Shown here in pieces: positions 22,331 to 64,000 of a DNA stretch of 64,000 nt. The stretch comes from Lepas anatifera. Taxonomy: Eukaryota > Arthropoda > Thecostraca > Lepadidae. Numbering within the stretch: the stretch's first letter is position 1; the number at the start of each line of letters is the position of its first letter. The DNA lies in contig JAOTON010001356.1 of assembly GCA_034440635.1 (NCBI GenBank), positions 1,620,501 to 1,684,500 on the forward strand, given 5' to 3'. Below the pieces are notes generated by a model that had not been told where the DNA came from, ran no database searches, and saw nothing but the letters and a program-made list of their open reading frames with translations. Both the position numbers and the translations under genes were made by a program.

Positions 22331-23555
22331 ATGTGCCGGACCAGTCAGCAGGTGCCAACAAGTCCAGCAGATGAAAATCGGTCCCCTGCGGGGGGTCTGA
22401 GCTTGAGAACAGTGTTGACCAGAACAGGGGATTCCTGAGCCTCGAGACGAGTAGGTACAGGTCTCTCAGAGACAGACAGCAATGACTGCGACCTTACACT
22501 GTTGCCCCTAGGCGTGGCGATGAGGCGTAACCAAATGCCAGAGATCGATGGTGGCAGAACAATGTTTAGAAGATTGAAAGAAAAACTGGAAATGCTCATC
22601 ATCAGATTCAACCACCCACTTGAATTCTGATTTGTTTGCACGTGCGGAGATTTTGTCATAAAGCGGTTCAAACTTTTCCGTGCATGCAGTAACTGTGCAC
22701 GGCACATGTACTTTACCTGTATGTGGCGGGTGTTCCCTCCGAAAAGAAAGATACAGAACCCAAAAGAGCAAATGATGATTGGGTACCTATGGCGTGACGA
22801 TAGCCCATTGGCGATGCAAGTGAATCACAATTTTTTAGAGTGTTATTGATTCAATTTTCGAGTGCTTATCGTTCCGATTTACGAGAGCCCTTATCGTTTC
22901 CAGATAATCATTGAGGAGCAGCGCTTGGAGGTATCTGAAAACGATGGCCAAACAACCTCGAAGTTGCGAAATTTGTTAGAACATACCTTCAGGCTAAACA
23001 TTTATACAATTTTTATTTAGAAGTTAGTTATCCTGTTTACGAAAGAATATATTTCTGAGAACATTTGAAAATTGTTGGAAAGAAAAATTGTTACAGTGCC
23101 TACCATGATTAGATTAGGTCTACTTTGAGGCCAACCGGGACCAAATACAATTCAATACTGATAGGTGTTTTACGGATAGTTTCCTGTTCGACAATAACTT
23201 CCGACCCAGGAAAAATAAGGCGATTGATACGAGTAAGGCAAGATCGTAATCCTCCGGTCTTTCGGTCAGATCAAATATGATTTTACTATTCCAGCTCAAA
23301 CACAAATGTTGGCTTGAACTGAGGTCAATCAATGGGTCCGGAGTGAGCTGGCATGGTCATGATGTACATACATATGTATGCATATACATGTATCAATGGA
23401 CTCGGAGCGATACTACAAACACATGAAGTCGAAGTTATTGACTGTATTCTAAAAAAATCGCTCACTTGACCTCGGATGGCGCGTCTAAGGTGACAGGCTA
23501 GGTTTGTTAGCTTCAACTTAGAGAATGGACTACGAACTCATGGTGCTGACATTTT
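22331..23555. other. No gene recognised
   Basis: AT-rich intergenic DNA. A purine/pyrimidine ATGCATATAC-type run lies near 23360-23395. No coding or RNA feature can be supported. Confidence 0.4.
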
Positions 23556-23559
23556 GTTG

Positions 23560-23890
23560 TTGGTCTGGGACGTATCTACTGAAAAGCAGACGTCATAATT
23601 TTTCATCGGCTTGCAATGGGGAGGTCACGAATCTGACCTGGCCTTAGTTCATTATGAAAAATTCAGAAAAGCAGCAATGTAGCCCATGGTGTCCCCCATG
23701 AAGCAAAATGGGGTTTAAATCATTGTCTTGAAATCTGTACAAGCACTCTAAGCTTATACCTTTTTGGAAGTGAGGTCACTTTATCTAAGGTGGTGACCGA
23801 CCCGATATGACCTTGGCTTGAAATTCACACGAAGCCGAAAAAGAAAACCACCTAAGCACAGCCACGCTGCGCACTGCTTTTTTCCTGCAA
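23560..23890. mobile_element. Degenerate fragment of TTAA family A
   Basis: Parts align with the right half of the element at 29755-30930. Shared blocks in the same order are TGGGGAGGTCAC / TGGAGAGGTCAT, GTGAGGTCACTT, GGTGACC..., GATATGACCTTG and a GCTGCGC..GC..TTTTTT end. Neither TTAA flank nor terminal repeat survives. Confidence 0.6.
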
Positions 23891-23899
23891 ACTCGGACA

Positions 23900-26726
23900 A
23901 AGGCCTTGGTGGGAGAGAACCGAGAAAGGTTATGCCAAACCTTTAGGCTACAGGTCTCTTCGAATCGACTTTCGACGGTAAGCCAGGCAGACGCCTCGTT
24001 TTCGGGCGTTTTGTTTGCCGCCTTTCTACTATCAGCGCCAGAACCACGTCCCAGTTCAGCCCCCCACCCCCCTCCCACCACTCAGTGTTATCATAGTTTA
24101 AAATTGGGAAACAATATATTGTTGCTCATTAAACAAGTATAATTTGAGATGCAGGAAGGTGTTTTACTTGCAGCAGGGTAATGCAATGTTCTCAACAAGA
24201 AAGTACTGATTACACACAATGCAGGCAGGATATACAACACAGCGGCTTCAATCTGGCGAGTGTGGTGGCTCCACCGTCACAGGGATAGCAAGTGCACCAC
24301 CAGCCTGTAGCGGTCTCTGAGATCAGCCTGAGACAGAGCGCCGCGCCGCGGGCCGCCGCCAGGAACAGCTGCAACACGTGACTGGTGGCGACTGGCGGCC
24401 ACTGCCAGGCGGAGGTGGCCACTGTGCAGACCATCTCACAACGCCGCCCGTCACCGCCCAGACCAAACCAGCCCATTTCATGACCAAAGATGACCAGACC
24501 TGCAACACTATCGCGCGAGCGAATAAACGCGACGCCGAACTCGGACAAAACCGGAGGGTTTGCGGTGATTTTGGACAGCGCGGCGCGCGGTCGCGTTTGA
24601 TGGGGCACGGGAGCGGTTGACGGCTCCCCGTGGACCGAGTTTGCCACCTCTTCTCATCTCCATCGACCAGCGCGGCAGTTCGCTCCTGCGGCGAGACAGC
24701 TGCTCCTGCAGCCGCGCCGTAGCGCCCACGGCACTGCAGATCAGACGCGCAGGTAAAAGCCTACAGAGGCTGGTCTCAAACCGGGATTAATTCAGAGGAT
24801 GACAGAAAAGGCGTCCGTCGAGCCTCCTAAAGTGTTTTTTAATAGGTGAACTAGCCTAGATAGACTACGTTCAAAATCCTCATCGAGCAATTAAGATAAA
24901 AAAAGCCAAATCGTAACAACATTGCCGTCAAAAATTACAAAACGCTCCTAACGATAAGATTTCCTCATCATTACAGTGGCATGAATTGACTGAAAACTGG
25001 CGCTAAATTGGATATCCGGAAACAAAATGAGTAGCAAAGCGGACAAACTCTATTTTTCAGTTATCCACGTCATCATTTGCTGAAAAATATAACCACAAGA
25101 TAAAGATAATATACGGAGAATTGTTCGGCATTTCGTAGCATCTGATGTTCATTGTATTTTTCGGTACAGATGCAGGCAATGCCATGATATTGGCATACCT
25201 AACCCAGGTGCTGGTACAGAGCACTCCACGGTGGCCGGCGGTATTAGCGGATAATCGGAACATGCCAGAGGTAAAACAAATGTCATCATGCTCACTGGCA
25301 CAACACTAGCGGAATGCCAATATGAAAAACAGGAGTTCCGTGATGGTGTGGGCTGGTGGTTACGGGGTCGGAGTGATCTGCCGCCCCTGAACTACTAGCT
25401 TCCAGCAGGGGGCGGTCCCCACCAGTTTTGAGGGACTTTGGGTATCATTGCAATTCATCATTACTTGATTCGTTCAGTTATGGGATCGATGTCTCTAAGG
25501 ATGGTGGTACAAAGACATTAATTCCCAAATCCGCTATCATCATAGTACAAACACAAGTTTATTTGTTTGTTGCTTACAGATTGCCAACAGGCCGAGCGCC
25601 CATTTATAAATAAATTTAGTTAGATAAAACGTAGGCCAATGAAGTAAAGCGCAAATGTCATGCTAGTTCAGCACAGGAAGTAAGTGTCCTCAGGCTTGTC
25701 ATACCCATATCAGTCCACAAATATTTGCGGTACGCCGTAAATCACGTGCGGCATATACCGGGAAGCCCTCGGGATTAGCCCGCATCGGAAGAGGAAGGAT
25801 TAAGGGTATCAAACAGCTCCACCATCCGGATATATTATTGACCTGTCCTATGACTCTAATAACCACCACACACACGACCGGGAAACGACACAGGCAGCAA
25901 AACTGCAGGTCACAAACAAACCATGCCAGCTCCTGTATCTCCCTCGACCAATCTTTTCGCTATGTAAATAAGATGAGAGGAGGTCAGCTATATGCCGCGC
26001 CGCCCACCGCTACACCACAGCCTCTATACCTGGTGAGTGGCTCGGCGGGCGGTGTGCGGCCGAGTAAATGGTCTGGGCAGGGCCGGTCCCACCTCAATAC
26101 CGCCTCCGGGCGCCACCGGGGCACCACCTCAGGGCACAGGCGGCCCCGGCGACACTCGCACCAACTAGGTACACGCCGGCCTCCGCTCTAGCGCGGGTCA
26201 CGACGACCGAAACTGTGCCTGCTAATGCCAACGTTTGGGTTCTTTTACGATGCCAACCTGGCGGCGGGATGGTTCACTTCTCTTTCCAGAAGTCGTAAAC
26301 ATGTGGAAAACCCCTGGAAAGGTTTTGTATCTGGAGGATTTTGATCAACCTGGGATAAACAAAGATCCACTTTCCCGCTGAAACCACTCCCGTAATAAAA
26401 CGCAGCTCACGGCTCTCGCACCTCACTTGTGTTTGACAACGATAACATCAAAATAAATCACGCCTCGGTACATGTGGATGTTTTAGAATTTATATCGGAT
26501 TCAGGTGATATTCGTATTCTAAAAATAAGTAGGTATGTATAGTCCGTCGCATAAGTATCGTGGCAAAAACATGGTGTCAAACAGGCCAGAATAAATTGCT
26601 TTTAGAGTCCCATCCAAAGTCATCCTCCGGGCTTGAGGACACCCCAGTGATGATGGTTCTGTTTGCGCATCGTAGGTTTGATATGTGCTATGCTTAGCAA
26701 AGCATATAAGGTTTGCTAAATCTACT
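23900..26726. other. No gene recognised
   Basis: Mixed-composition DNA with GC-rich islands at about 24220-24740 and 25990-26200. Frames in these islands have no recognisable domains and are open on both strands, as GC-rich DNA often is. Confidence 0.4.
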
Positions 26727-26734
26727 ATGCTCGT

Positions 26735-27125
26735 CAGTGGCGGATCCAATGGGGGGCAAAAAAGGCAATTGCCCCCCCAAACGGAAAATCTCGGGGCAAA
26801 ACTACGTTTTTGCCCCCCAAAGTAATCGACCTCCTACCCCCCCGACTCCTTTTTAGTTTATAAGCAACATTCTGGTGCTTCAACTCTCAACTTCAAACAG
26901 AACCAGTAAAGTTCAGTGTAAACATTGGGACTCGGACCGGAAAAAAGTATCTCGAAGCCATATTTTTCAACCTGTGACGTTTTTTTTGCTTTTCGCCTCA
27001 AATAACCAAAATTCTACCGCCAAGTGATATTGTAGTGCAGTTTTCGCGGCGTGACGTTTTTTTTTGCTTTTCAACTTTTGACTTTGGTTTGCCGCTCCCA
27101 AACCGACCGGCTAGATCCGCCACTG
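26735..27125. mobile_element. hAT-like MITE with 8-bp target duplication
   Basis: A 391-bp element begins CAGTGGCGGATCC and ends in its inverse (GATCCGCCACTG). It is flanked by the direct repeat ATGCTCGT (26727-26734 and 27126-27133). The interior has C-runs and two GACGTTTTTTTTGCTTTTC-like blocks, and no coding potential. Perfect flanks imply a fairly young insertion. Confidence 0.94.
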
Positions 27126-27133
27126 ATGCTCGT

Positions 27134-27961
27134 AGGTTGGAGCATAGTAGGTTTGAGAGCGTGGAGCTCTCGAACCTACTAGACTGGGCGGCTCAACACT
27201 AGATAAGAAATATGTTCATACAACAGACTTAACGTAACCTGGCTCCCTATCTTTTGGTTGTCATTCTTAATGATGTATGCGTTTAGCACTAGTTCTCTCG
27301 TTAACCTTTTCAGCTATTATAAGTTTCGGAGAGGCCAGATCATCGATTTTGAGCATTTTCAAATGATTTCAAGACCTGACTTCACCTTAAAAAATGTATA
27401 ACCATATCGTTGATGCGGCTTTTTAACACGCAAAGCCGATAACAAATTAGGTATACGAAACAGACTATACACTGACGGTTGAAGGATATAATACACTTGC
27501 AGCGGTAGAGACATTGGGTTCTCCACGTTCTTAAACCGCAAAAGATGGCAGATACAGAGTGCTGTCAGTTTGTATTGCCGAAGTGACACATTGAGAACAC
27601 TGACCAGATACAAATCGCACGGAGTGAACTAGTTCCAGCTTAAATCGATAACAAAACTCGGTCTGACTAGCACAGATCCACACACAATCTGTTCATGAGC
27701 TAAGAGCATTCCGATAAGTATGGACTTGAATTCTGACGGTTCTCAACAGTCTGAAAAAACCGTGAACATTGCAGATTTCGTTTCATCACAAACAAGTCCT
27801 TACAAACACACCAAACACACTCTTCGGAGATGCGTATGCCTGCTGTGCTGTTTATGTATCTCCGTATTTTCCACGCCAGCAGCAGGACCGAGGCCATCCA
27901 GCACAGGTACTCACACATCAGACAGTTCTCGTCTATCTATTCCACCCTGGCCGGTCGGGGG
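27134..27961. other. 3' flank of IARS2, no separate gene recognised
   Basis: This lies downstream of the synthetase stop codon on the minus strand and should contain its 3' UTR. I see no clear poly(A) signal that I would defend. Confidence 0.4.
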
Positions 27962-58605
<30,644 letters not shown>

Positions 58606-59391
58606 CTGCCGGCCAAGGCGGGACGCCGTCAGCCACGGTACTAAAGTGGAGTGGTTTGGATATTTCAGCAGAAATCTCAGCCGCGATGGCACACTGGACC
58701 TGATTGGGGAAAAATGGTAATTTCGCATCGGGGTGTGGAGTTGGATTATCCGGCTGTCTTGTTTTCTGTCTTGTCGCTTTGTCTTTCAGCGTGAGAAACG
58801 ACGCCGCCGCACAATTCAGTTCGGTTGGTAGGCGAATGACGTCAGGAGGAATCAGCTGTTCGCTTCTATTCTGAGAGAATGACGCAAAGGGTTAACTGTA
58901 CTTCCATACGTACCGGGTAAGTCAGCGTTAAAAGCGTGCGCGTTCAACTCAACTGCTACAAAGATCTCACAACCAATTATGATGTGATTATGAGCTCAAT
59001 ATTGAAACAAGCAATGCAACACGACGAACACCAGTTCGGTTCCGAGCGCAGAAGCGCGTTGGATTGCGAGTCCAACTGTTTTGTCACAGCATCTGGCAAG
59101 TTCCCAGCTAACACGCGCGGCGCTTATCAGGACAGGCATCCCAACAGTGGACGAATGCAAACTCGCCGTCCGCATACCACTCAAATGAACACTAAATACA
59201 ACTCGGCTCCCCTATCCTGGCAATTTCGCCACTCAGGCCCAATACCCCGGACCGGGCTCGCCTCCATCCCGATCACACCTGTCCGCTCTGCTGCCGCTGG
59301 CAGTGCCCGAGGCGGCCCCGCCGCAGTGTTGTCACCTCCGGCCGCGGCTCCGCCACCTGCCCGGCCGCCGCGCCGCCGCCACTCGGCCGCG
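58606..59391. other. Region between IARS2 exon a and the GH31-like start
   Basis: On the minus strand this is IARS2 intron. On the plus strand the last 120 bases before 59392 are very GC-rich and probably contain the promoter and 5' UTR of the GH31-like gene. A frame open from 58936 continues into the exon but lacks protein-like character. Confidence 0.45.
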
Positions 59392-59727
59392 ATGCGCGCT
59401 CCCGTGCGGCTGTGGACTCTGCTGGTGGCCGGCCTGGCGGCCGCCAGCGCCGCCGCCCGGCTCGACTGTCCGCTACCGGGCGGCACCGACTCCGGCACCG
59501 CCGCCACCTGCGCCCTCTACCCCGCCTGCCAGTGGACCGAGGAGGCCGGCTGTCTGCTGCGGGACGACCTCAGACCGTACGCGTTCCACTCGCCGCCCAT
59601 GGTGATACACACCGGGTATCAGGCGCGGCTGCAGCGGCTGCGCGACGCACCCACCATGTTCGGCGGCGATGTCAGCAGCCTGGACGTCTTCGCCGTCGAC
59701 TACGACGACAACAGGCTGGGCGTATCG
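59392..59727 (+). CDS. GH31 alpha-glucosidase-like protein, first exon
   Basis: Encodes 112 residues up to a donor GTGAGT (59728-59733), phase 0. A signal peptide (MRAPVRLWTLLVAGLAAA, then SAAA) is followed by a Cys-containing segment, LDCPLPGGTDSG...C...CQWTEEAGC. This resembles the P-type trefoil that precedes GH31 domains but with fewer cysteines. The end GYQARLQRLRDAPTMFGGD and LDVFAVDYDDNRLGVS matches the N-terminal beta-sandwich of lysosomal alpha-glucosidase, maltase or sucrase-isomaltase (GY.A.L.R...PT.FG.D...L......NRL.V). Such enzymes hydrolyse terminal alpha-1,4-glucosides in the lysosome or gut. The Met at 59392 is chosen because the signal peptide follows directly. No further exon was found before 64000, so the catalytic domain is off the window. 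Confidence 0.75.
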
Positions 59728-59739
59728 GTGAGTGTAGCG

Positions 59740-59940
59740 GGTGAATGTAGTGGGTGTGAGTAGCGGGTGATTGTAACAGATGGGTGTGGCGGATGAGTGT
59801 AGCGGCGAGTGTAGAGCGGGTGACTGTAGAGCGGGTGACTGTAGAGCGGGTGACTGTAGAGCGGGTGACTGTAGAGCGGGTGAATGTAGCGAGTGATTGT
59901 AGCGAGTGATTGTAGCGGGTGAGTGTAGCGGTTATTCTGT
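59740..59940. repeat. 15-bp minisatellite just after the GH31-like donor
   Basis: Variants of GTAGCGGGTGAGTGTAGCGG give way to five nearly perfect copies of GAGCGGGTGACTGTA. Several units resemble GTGAGT donors. Confidence 0.9.
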
Positions 59941-60486
59941 TTCGCCGGGCTCTGCCCCTCCTGTGCCCAGCCGACCAGCCCTCAGCTGACCCGCTCGGTG
60001 CCTCAGGGCACACCAACTTCGCTCAGCCTGCCCAGTCCTGCCCAGACTTACCGGTGTCAGAGTCCCGACAGTCCCGCTGGGTGTGTTCTCACGTAGGTGT
60101 GAAATAGAACGTGTGCCGTCGACGGAAACGCCTCTCAATCGGAATATCGAAAACATCACAGGGCGCGGTCGGTAGGACTCGAACCAAGCGACTGTAGCGG
60201 CTGAATGTAGCGGGTGCAGTCAAATGTTCTCTCAAAGGCGGCAGAACGAATTCGGGAGGCCCATTCCGAACCCGATGACCACTCTTCATTTTCTGCAGTG
60301 TTTGCTGTTGCTAAAAAGGAGGTGCTGAGCATAAGGCTAGACGGGGAGCAAAAGTTGCAAGAATCGGGGTTCATTGCAGGCTCGTCTTTATCGAGCGCCA
60401 AATTGTTCCGACTGAATAATTGTTCTCACTGAAATTCCATGCCTGTGGGTGTTGCCTTCAAGTTGAAAACTATATCAATCAGACCA
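59941..60486. other. No gene recognised
   Basis: Presumed first intron of the GH31-like gene. No second exon recognised. Confidence 0.4.
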
Positions 60487-60494
60487 TGCTAGGT

Positions 60495-60821
60495 CATTGG
60501 CGGACGCAGGGGGGGCATTCCGGCCATGCCCCCAAAGCGCTGGAGGGGGGCCAAACCATCTTTTGCCCCCCGAAACACCGATTTTTTTGGAAAAATGTGT
60601 TTACACTAGGTCTGTAGAGCAAAAAAATATTCGCTCCCCCTCCCCCGGAGAGCGATCATGCACTTGGAGAAGTAGCTTATACTAGGTCTGTCGAACACAG
60701 AAAAAAGGTGTTTACACTATGTCTGTAGAGAAAAAATATTCGCTCCCAACCCCCCCCCAGGAGGGGAGAGGCAGACATGGGCTTGGCCCCCAAAACTAAC
60801 TCGGGTCTGCGTCCGCCCCTG
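60495..60821. mobile_element. hAT-like MITE with 8-bp target duplication
   Basis: A 327-bp element begins CATTGGCGGACGCAGG and ends CTGCGTCCGCCCCTG. It is flanked by direct repeats TGCTAGGT (60487-60494 and 60822-60829). The interior has repeated TTTACACTAGGTCTGTAGAG-like blocks and C-runs. Non-coding. Confidence 0.93.
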
Positions 60822-60829
60822 TGCTAGGT

Positions 60830-62520
60830 TCAGGTAGAGAGAATCACCCTCAGACCGACTTCTGAACAATCACACCCGTTTTCCCAGTTGGGACCTGCCC
60901 GATGTCGATCAGCTCAAAACAAATAAAATCTATATTTTCATGTCCGGAGTTGAGGCTAACCATCGTGAGAGTGCCAACAGTTATCGCGCCATTGGAAAAT
61001 TCAATCAAAATGTATTCCAAAGGACCAAATGTGTTTTCGTTGCTAGATTTTTACACACAAAATATTCTAAACCAAAACGCAATGCTCGTTTAACACCGAC
61101 ATTTCCCTTCACTGACGGAGGCAAATAGGACGTTTACTCTGTGCATTTTCCATTGCTGTTCAAAACAAGTTAAAATCCCATCAAACGAACCTTTGACACT
61201 TTTAACGCTTCAGAGAACAGCTCGAACGAGTCATTTTTCAGGCATCCGCATAGTAAATGGTCTTCCAATATAAACGATGCGGCGCTTGGTCGTTTTATGG
61301 GCTCTGCCATCATTTGGGGGGTTCGGAACAGCTGATCCATCAAAGCCTCCCCATCGGGCCTCCAGCCATAATCAGCGACTCTCCTCTCGACTCTCCCTGG
61401 GTTGCCAGTCAACGGCTCAGGTCGGTCACCGCCACTGACTAGCTTTTTAAAGTGGGAATAATAACGGACACAACCGAGAAAATGGAAAGATTGTGGAACT
61501 CTCGTTTTAGGCTGTCACAGTATTAACAAACTCTTGTTATACTGTTTTGCGAGTGAGTGGTCTGCCGACATCAAATAAGTAAGTATCCCGGATACATGAG
61601 CAGTCTCGGTACGGTACGAACCATGGGAACGGTCCAATCGACTCATGTATGTGGACGTCTGGTGCATTTACACCACCCTGTTTTGGTCCTCTCCGAGAAG
61701 AAGGGGCAGGGGAAAGTCCGTACTCCATAGCACGGAAACGAATGGACGATCAAAACACGAGGGGAATACCCAAACTCGGCCGAACGTAAACAGGGGGAGT
61801 GAGCGGCCAGCGGACCTGGGATGCACCAACTGGTCGTAGACAAGGAGGGGAGGGCGAGTTTGAAGTCATCTGTACAGGTCATGTAGCCGACTTTTTATAG
61901 CACGGCCTTGCTGGACAGCACGGTTTGTTCCCTGAACTGCTTACTGAAGTATCCGGGGTAAATGCAACGACGGGTAGTTCCTCTGTGTTTACTATTAAGA
62001 AGCCACTCAAAGCCTTGAATGCCTAGACAATCAGCAGCCAGCTGCAATGCCTAATGGACGGAGATTTGACGCCGGGGAAAACCGGGAGACAATAGCGAAC
62101 GCCGTCCGCGGCCCAGGGTCAATGGTGGCTCACCTTGACGTATTGTGCAGCTTCCTACGGACTAGAGGACCTACCCATCATTAGGCCAGAGATGAACTTA
62201 ATAATTATAGGAGAGATAGATTGCCTGAGGGTGGCGAGTCATCCCTGGCCGCAGGAGAATGTTGCTGAGTCACGACTTAGTCTATGAGGCGAAAACATCT
62301 TCGAATATGCGCAATGGCGGATCCAGGACTATGAATTAAGCGACGGGTAGTCACGCCAATATTCTGACGGGAGCTGGAAATGTGAGAGGAGCACGCAGTT
62401 CGTTCATCATACGATCCATTCCCCTTCTGCCATATATTTCTTACCAGAAGGAGGGTAAGGAATGCAGCAGCCAAGAAAAAGAGCGTTGTTTTCGCTTTCT
62501 CGTTCAAATTTATTAGTCTT
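60830..62520. other. No gene recognised
   Basis: No conserved frame. At 62312-62329 AATGGCGGATCCAGGACT looks like a lone hAT-MITE end. The N-terminal IARS2 exons and the second GH31 exon were looked for and not found. Confidence 0.4.
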
Positions 62521-62526
62521 GTTTTT

Positions 62527-62830
62527 GAGATGTTCCCTGGCCTCTCCCCTCGAATCCGGAAATGTAAAAACACTGAAGATTATATATTCGGGCACAGCCC
62601 TTCATCAGAATCGTGGAGTAAATATCAATAATTCTCAGTCCTAGTATAGCCAGACGTCGAATTGAGCTTCACATAATTTTTTTGTGAAGCTCAATTCGAG
62701 GTCTGGCTATACTAGGACTGAGAATTATTGATATTTACTCCACGATTCTGATGAAGGGCTGTGCCCGAATATATAATCTTCAGTGTTTTTTACATTTCCG
62801 GATTCGAGGGGAGAGGCCAGGGAACATCTT
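62527..62830. repeat. Large inverted repeat (hairpin) with Penelope-type terminal motif
   Basis: Arms 62527-62673 and 62683-62830 are almost perfectly complementary around a 9-base AT spacer. The right arm contains CTGATGAAGGGCTGTGCCCG then AATATATAATC. This resembles the CTGAWGA-stem-GAA core seen at Penelope-like element ends. No coding sequence. Confidence 0.9.
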
Positions 62831-62834
62831 AACA

Positions 62835-63664
62835 ACTCATCATCATGCTCCTCGCCGCAGCACTTCAAAACTTATCATAGTCTTGTTTTTGCTCGGAAGT
62901 TGCGGGGTGGAACAAAAAAAGTTGATTCTAACAACCTGTTTTGCCTGACCTCTGGCCGGATAAAAAAGTTTCAGCTGTCAGGGTCATCGCCAGGGAACAG
63001 CTTTCCAGCAGTTTGCATTCGTGCGTAATTAGCAACAGGGTGCCTCACTACGCGCATCTCGTCGAATCTGCGTCCCTAATTACGCACACCTGTAGCTGAC
63101 TTTATTTAAGACATCTGAATACTGTATTATCTATTGAGGCGTATGACATTATTCTATTTTATTTTATTATTATGTTTTAGTCATATGTTATTGCATTCAT
63201 GGTGTTTTATTCAATTTTTTGACTTTTGGATTTCAAATTCCCCAGCTTAGCGTGGCACCCCTAAAAATACAAACAGTAAAAACATGGTTGCACTGCTCAC
63301 AGAATGTAAACACTAACAGATTTGAAACAACCCAGATACATATCTTCTCATTACCGCAATATCACATCCAATGAATCTGTGCAGTGTCACACTGCTCCGC
63401 CTTCACTCCTGCAAGCGGTGGCCATCGCTTAGAAGGGGCACAGCGCAAGGAATACTAAACAGAGCCCCATTTTTGAGATGAGTTTAAACCACTTATCAGT
63501 ATCAATGAGGCTAATCAAAGCAGAGACTAGCACCAGCTCGGCGGCGCCATATCAGCTCGGTGGTATTTCGGCGCCATATCAGCTTTAAAGCCCCCAGCGG
63601 TTTTTCTGGCCACGCCTGAGGAATGGTATGGTATATAACCATAGCTATGGTTGAAAATGTGGTA
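62835..63664. other. No gene recognised
   Basis: AT-rich with no conserved frame. A duplicated GGCGCCATATCAGCT block lies at about 63543-63585. Confidence 0.4.
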
Positions 63665-63672
63665 GAGGTGGA

Positions 63673-63824
63673 AACTGGCAAACACAGACGGGGGGGGGGT
63701 AAGAGGCCATGGCCCTTCCAAAATGGCGAAATTTTAGCCCATTTGCTTTAAAAGCACTATGTTTTTACTATTTTCCTGAGTTGCCCCTTCCCGCCCCCCG
63801 ACGGCGCTCCTCCGTACGCCCCTG
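63673..63824. mobile_element. Short hAT-like MITE with 8-bp target duplication
   Basis: A 152-bp element is flanked by direct repeats GAGGTGGA (63665-63672 and 63825-63832). The right end CCTCCGTACGCCCCTG fits the family; the left end AACTGGCAAACACAGACGGG is mutated. G- and C-runs lie inside. Confidence 0.75.
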
Positions 63825-64000
63825 GAGGTGGATAAATAATATAGTTTGGTTAAGAAGATAGAAATTTGTTTCTAAAATAAACCATTTTCATCGAGAACGC
63901 AGGTCAAATTTAACATGCTTGCAATACGGAACACTCCATTTGTGCGCAATTAGAGCCCGTGGCCTAAAGGCGCAAAGTCTTGTTTTTAAGTATTTATGGT

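Noticed and set aside
24210..24740. A gene in the GC-rich island
   Set aside because: Frames are open on both strands, with no motif, start context or linked exon that I can defend.
58936..59391. N-terminal extension of the GH31-like protein from 58936
   Set aside because: The frame is open but the Met at 59392 is followed directly by a good signal peptide, and the upstream translation has no protein-like character.
61300..61440. Another hAT-like MITE ending CCGCCACTG at about 61429-61437
   Set aside because: I could not find a matching left end or an 8-bp duplication.

Overview
This is nuclear DNA of an animal, most likely an arthropod and probably a crustacean. The evidence is spliced genes with GT/AG introns, an arthropod A-type-like muscarinic receptor exon, and abundant LINE, Penelope, TTAA-targeting and hAT-like elements. 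The coding exons are GC-rich and the intergenic DNA is more AT-rich. A barnacle-like genome would fit, but I cannot fix the species from sequence alone.

Layout. Positions 1-4659 are repeat-rich, with a 42-bp minisatellite and a broken CR1/Jockey-like LINE. The terminal exon of a muscarinic acetylcholine receptor lies at 4660-5674 (+). Positions 5675-27960 hold no conserved host gene that I recognise. They do hold MITEs with readable target duplications and one long I-clade LINE on the minus strand (about 15505-22330) with ORF1 (gag), endonuclease, reverse transcriptase and RNase H.

From 27962 to 58605 the minus strand carries fifteen exons of the mitochondrial isoleucyl-tRNA synthetase (IARS2 type). 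They run from the start of the CP1/editing region to the C-terminal zinc domain. Every exon junction has compatible phase, giving about 821 residues. The N-terminal exons (targeting peptide and HIGH motif) lie beyond the right edge. One 12.3-kb intron contains an intronless METTL24/Methyltransf_22-like gene on the opposite strand (35293-36240), an inverted pair of Penelope-like elements and a SINE. Another intron is almost entirely an uninterrupted (AG)n tract of about 1,046 bp. A plus-strand first exon of a GH31 alpha-glucosidase-like secretory or lysosomal protein (59392-59727) lies to the right of the last visible IARS2 exon.

The most interesting points are: (i) a TTAA-flanked, piggyBac-like non-autonomous family packed with AGGTCA nuclear-receptor half-sites, one copy of which sits inside a Penelope element whose partner copy shows the empty site; (ii) head-to-head Penelope elements with a fossil hammerhead-ribozyme-like motif, and a separate 300-bp hairpin with a better-preserved core; (iii) tandem duplications that each copy a splice site at the edge of an IARS2 exon; (iv) the giant dinucleotide intron; (v) a nested methyltransferase-like gene with altered cofactor-site residues. 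I found no CRISPR array, operon or bacterial-type system.
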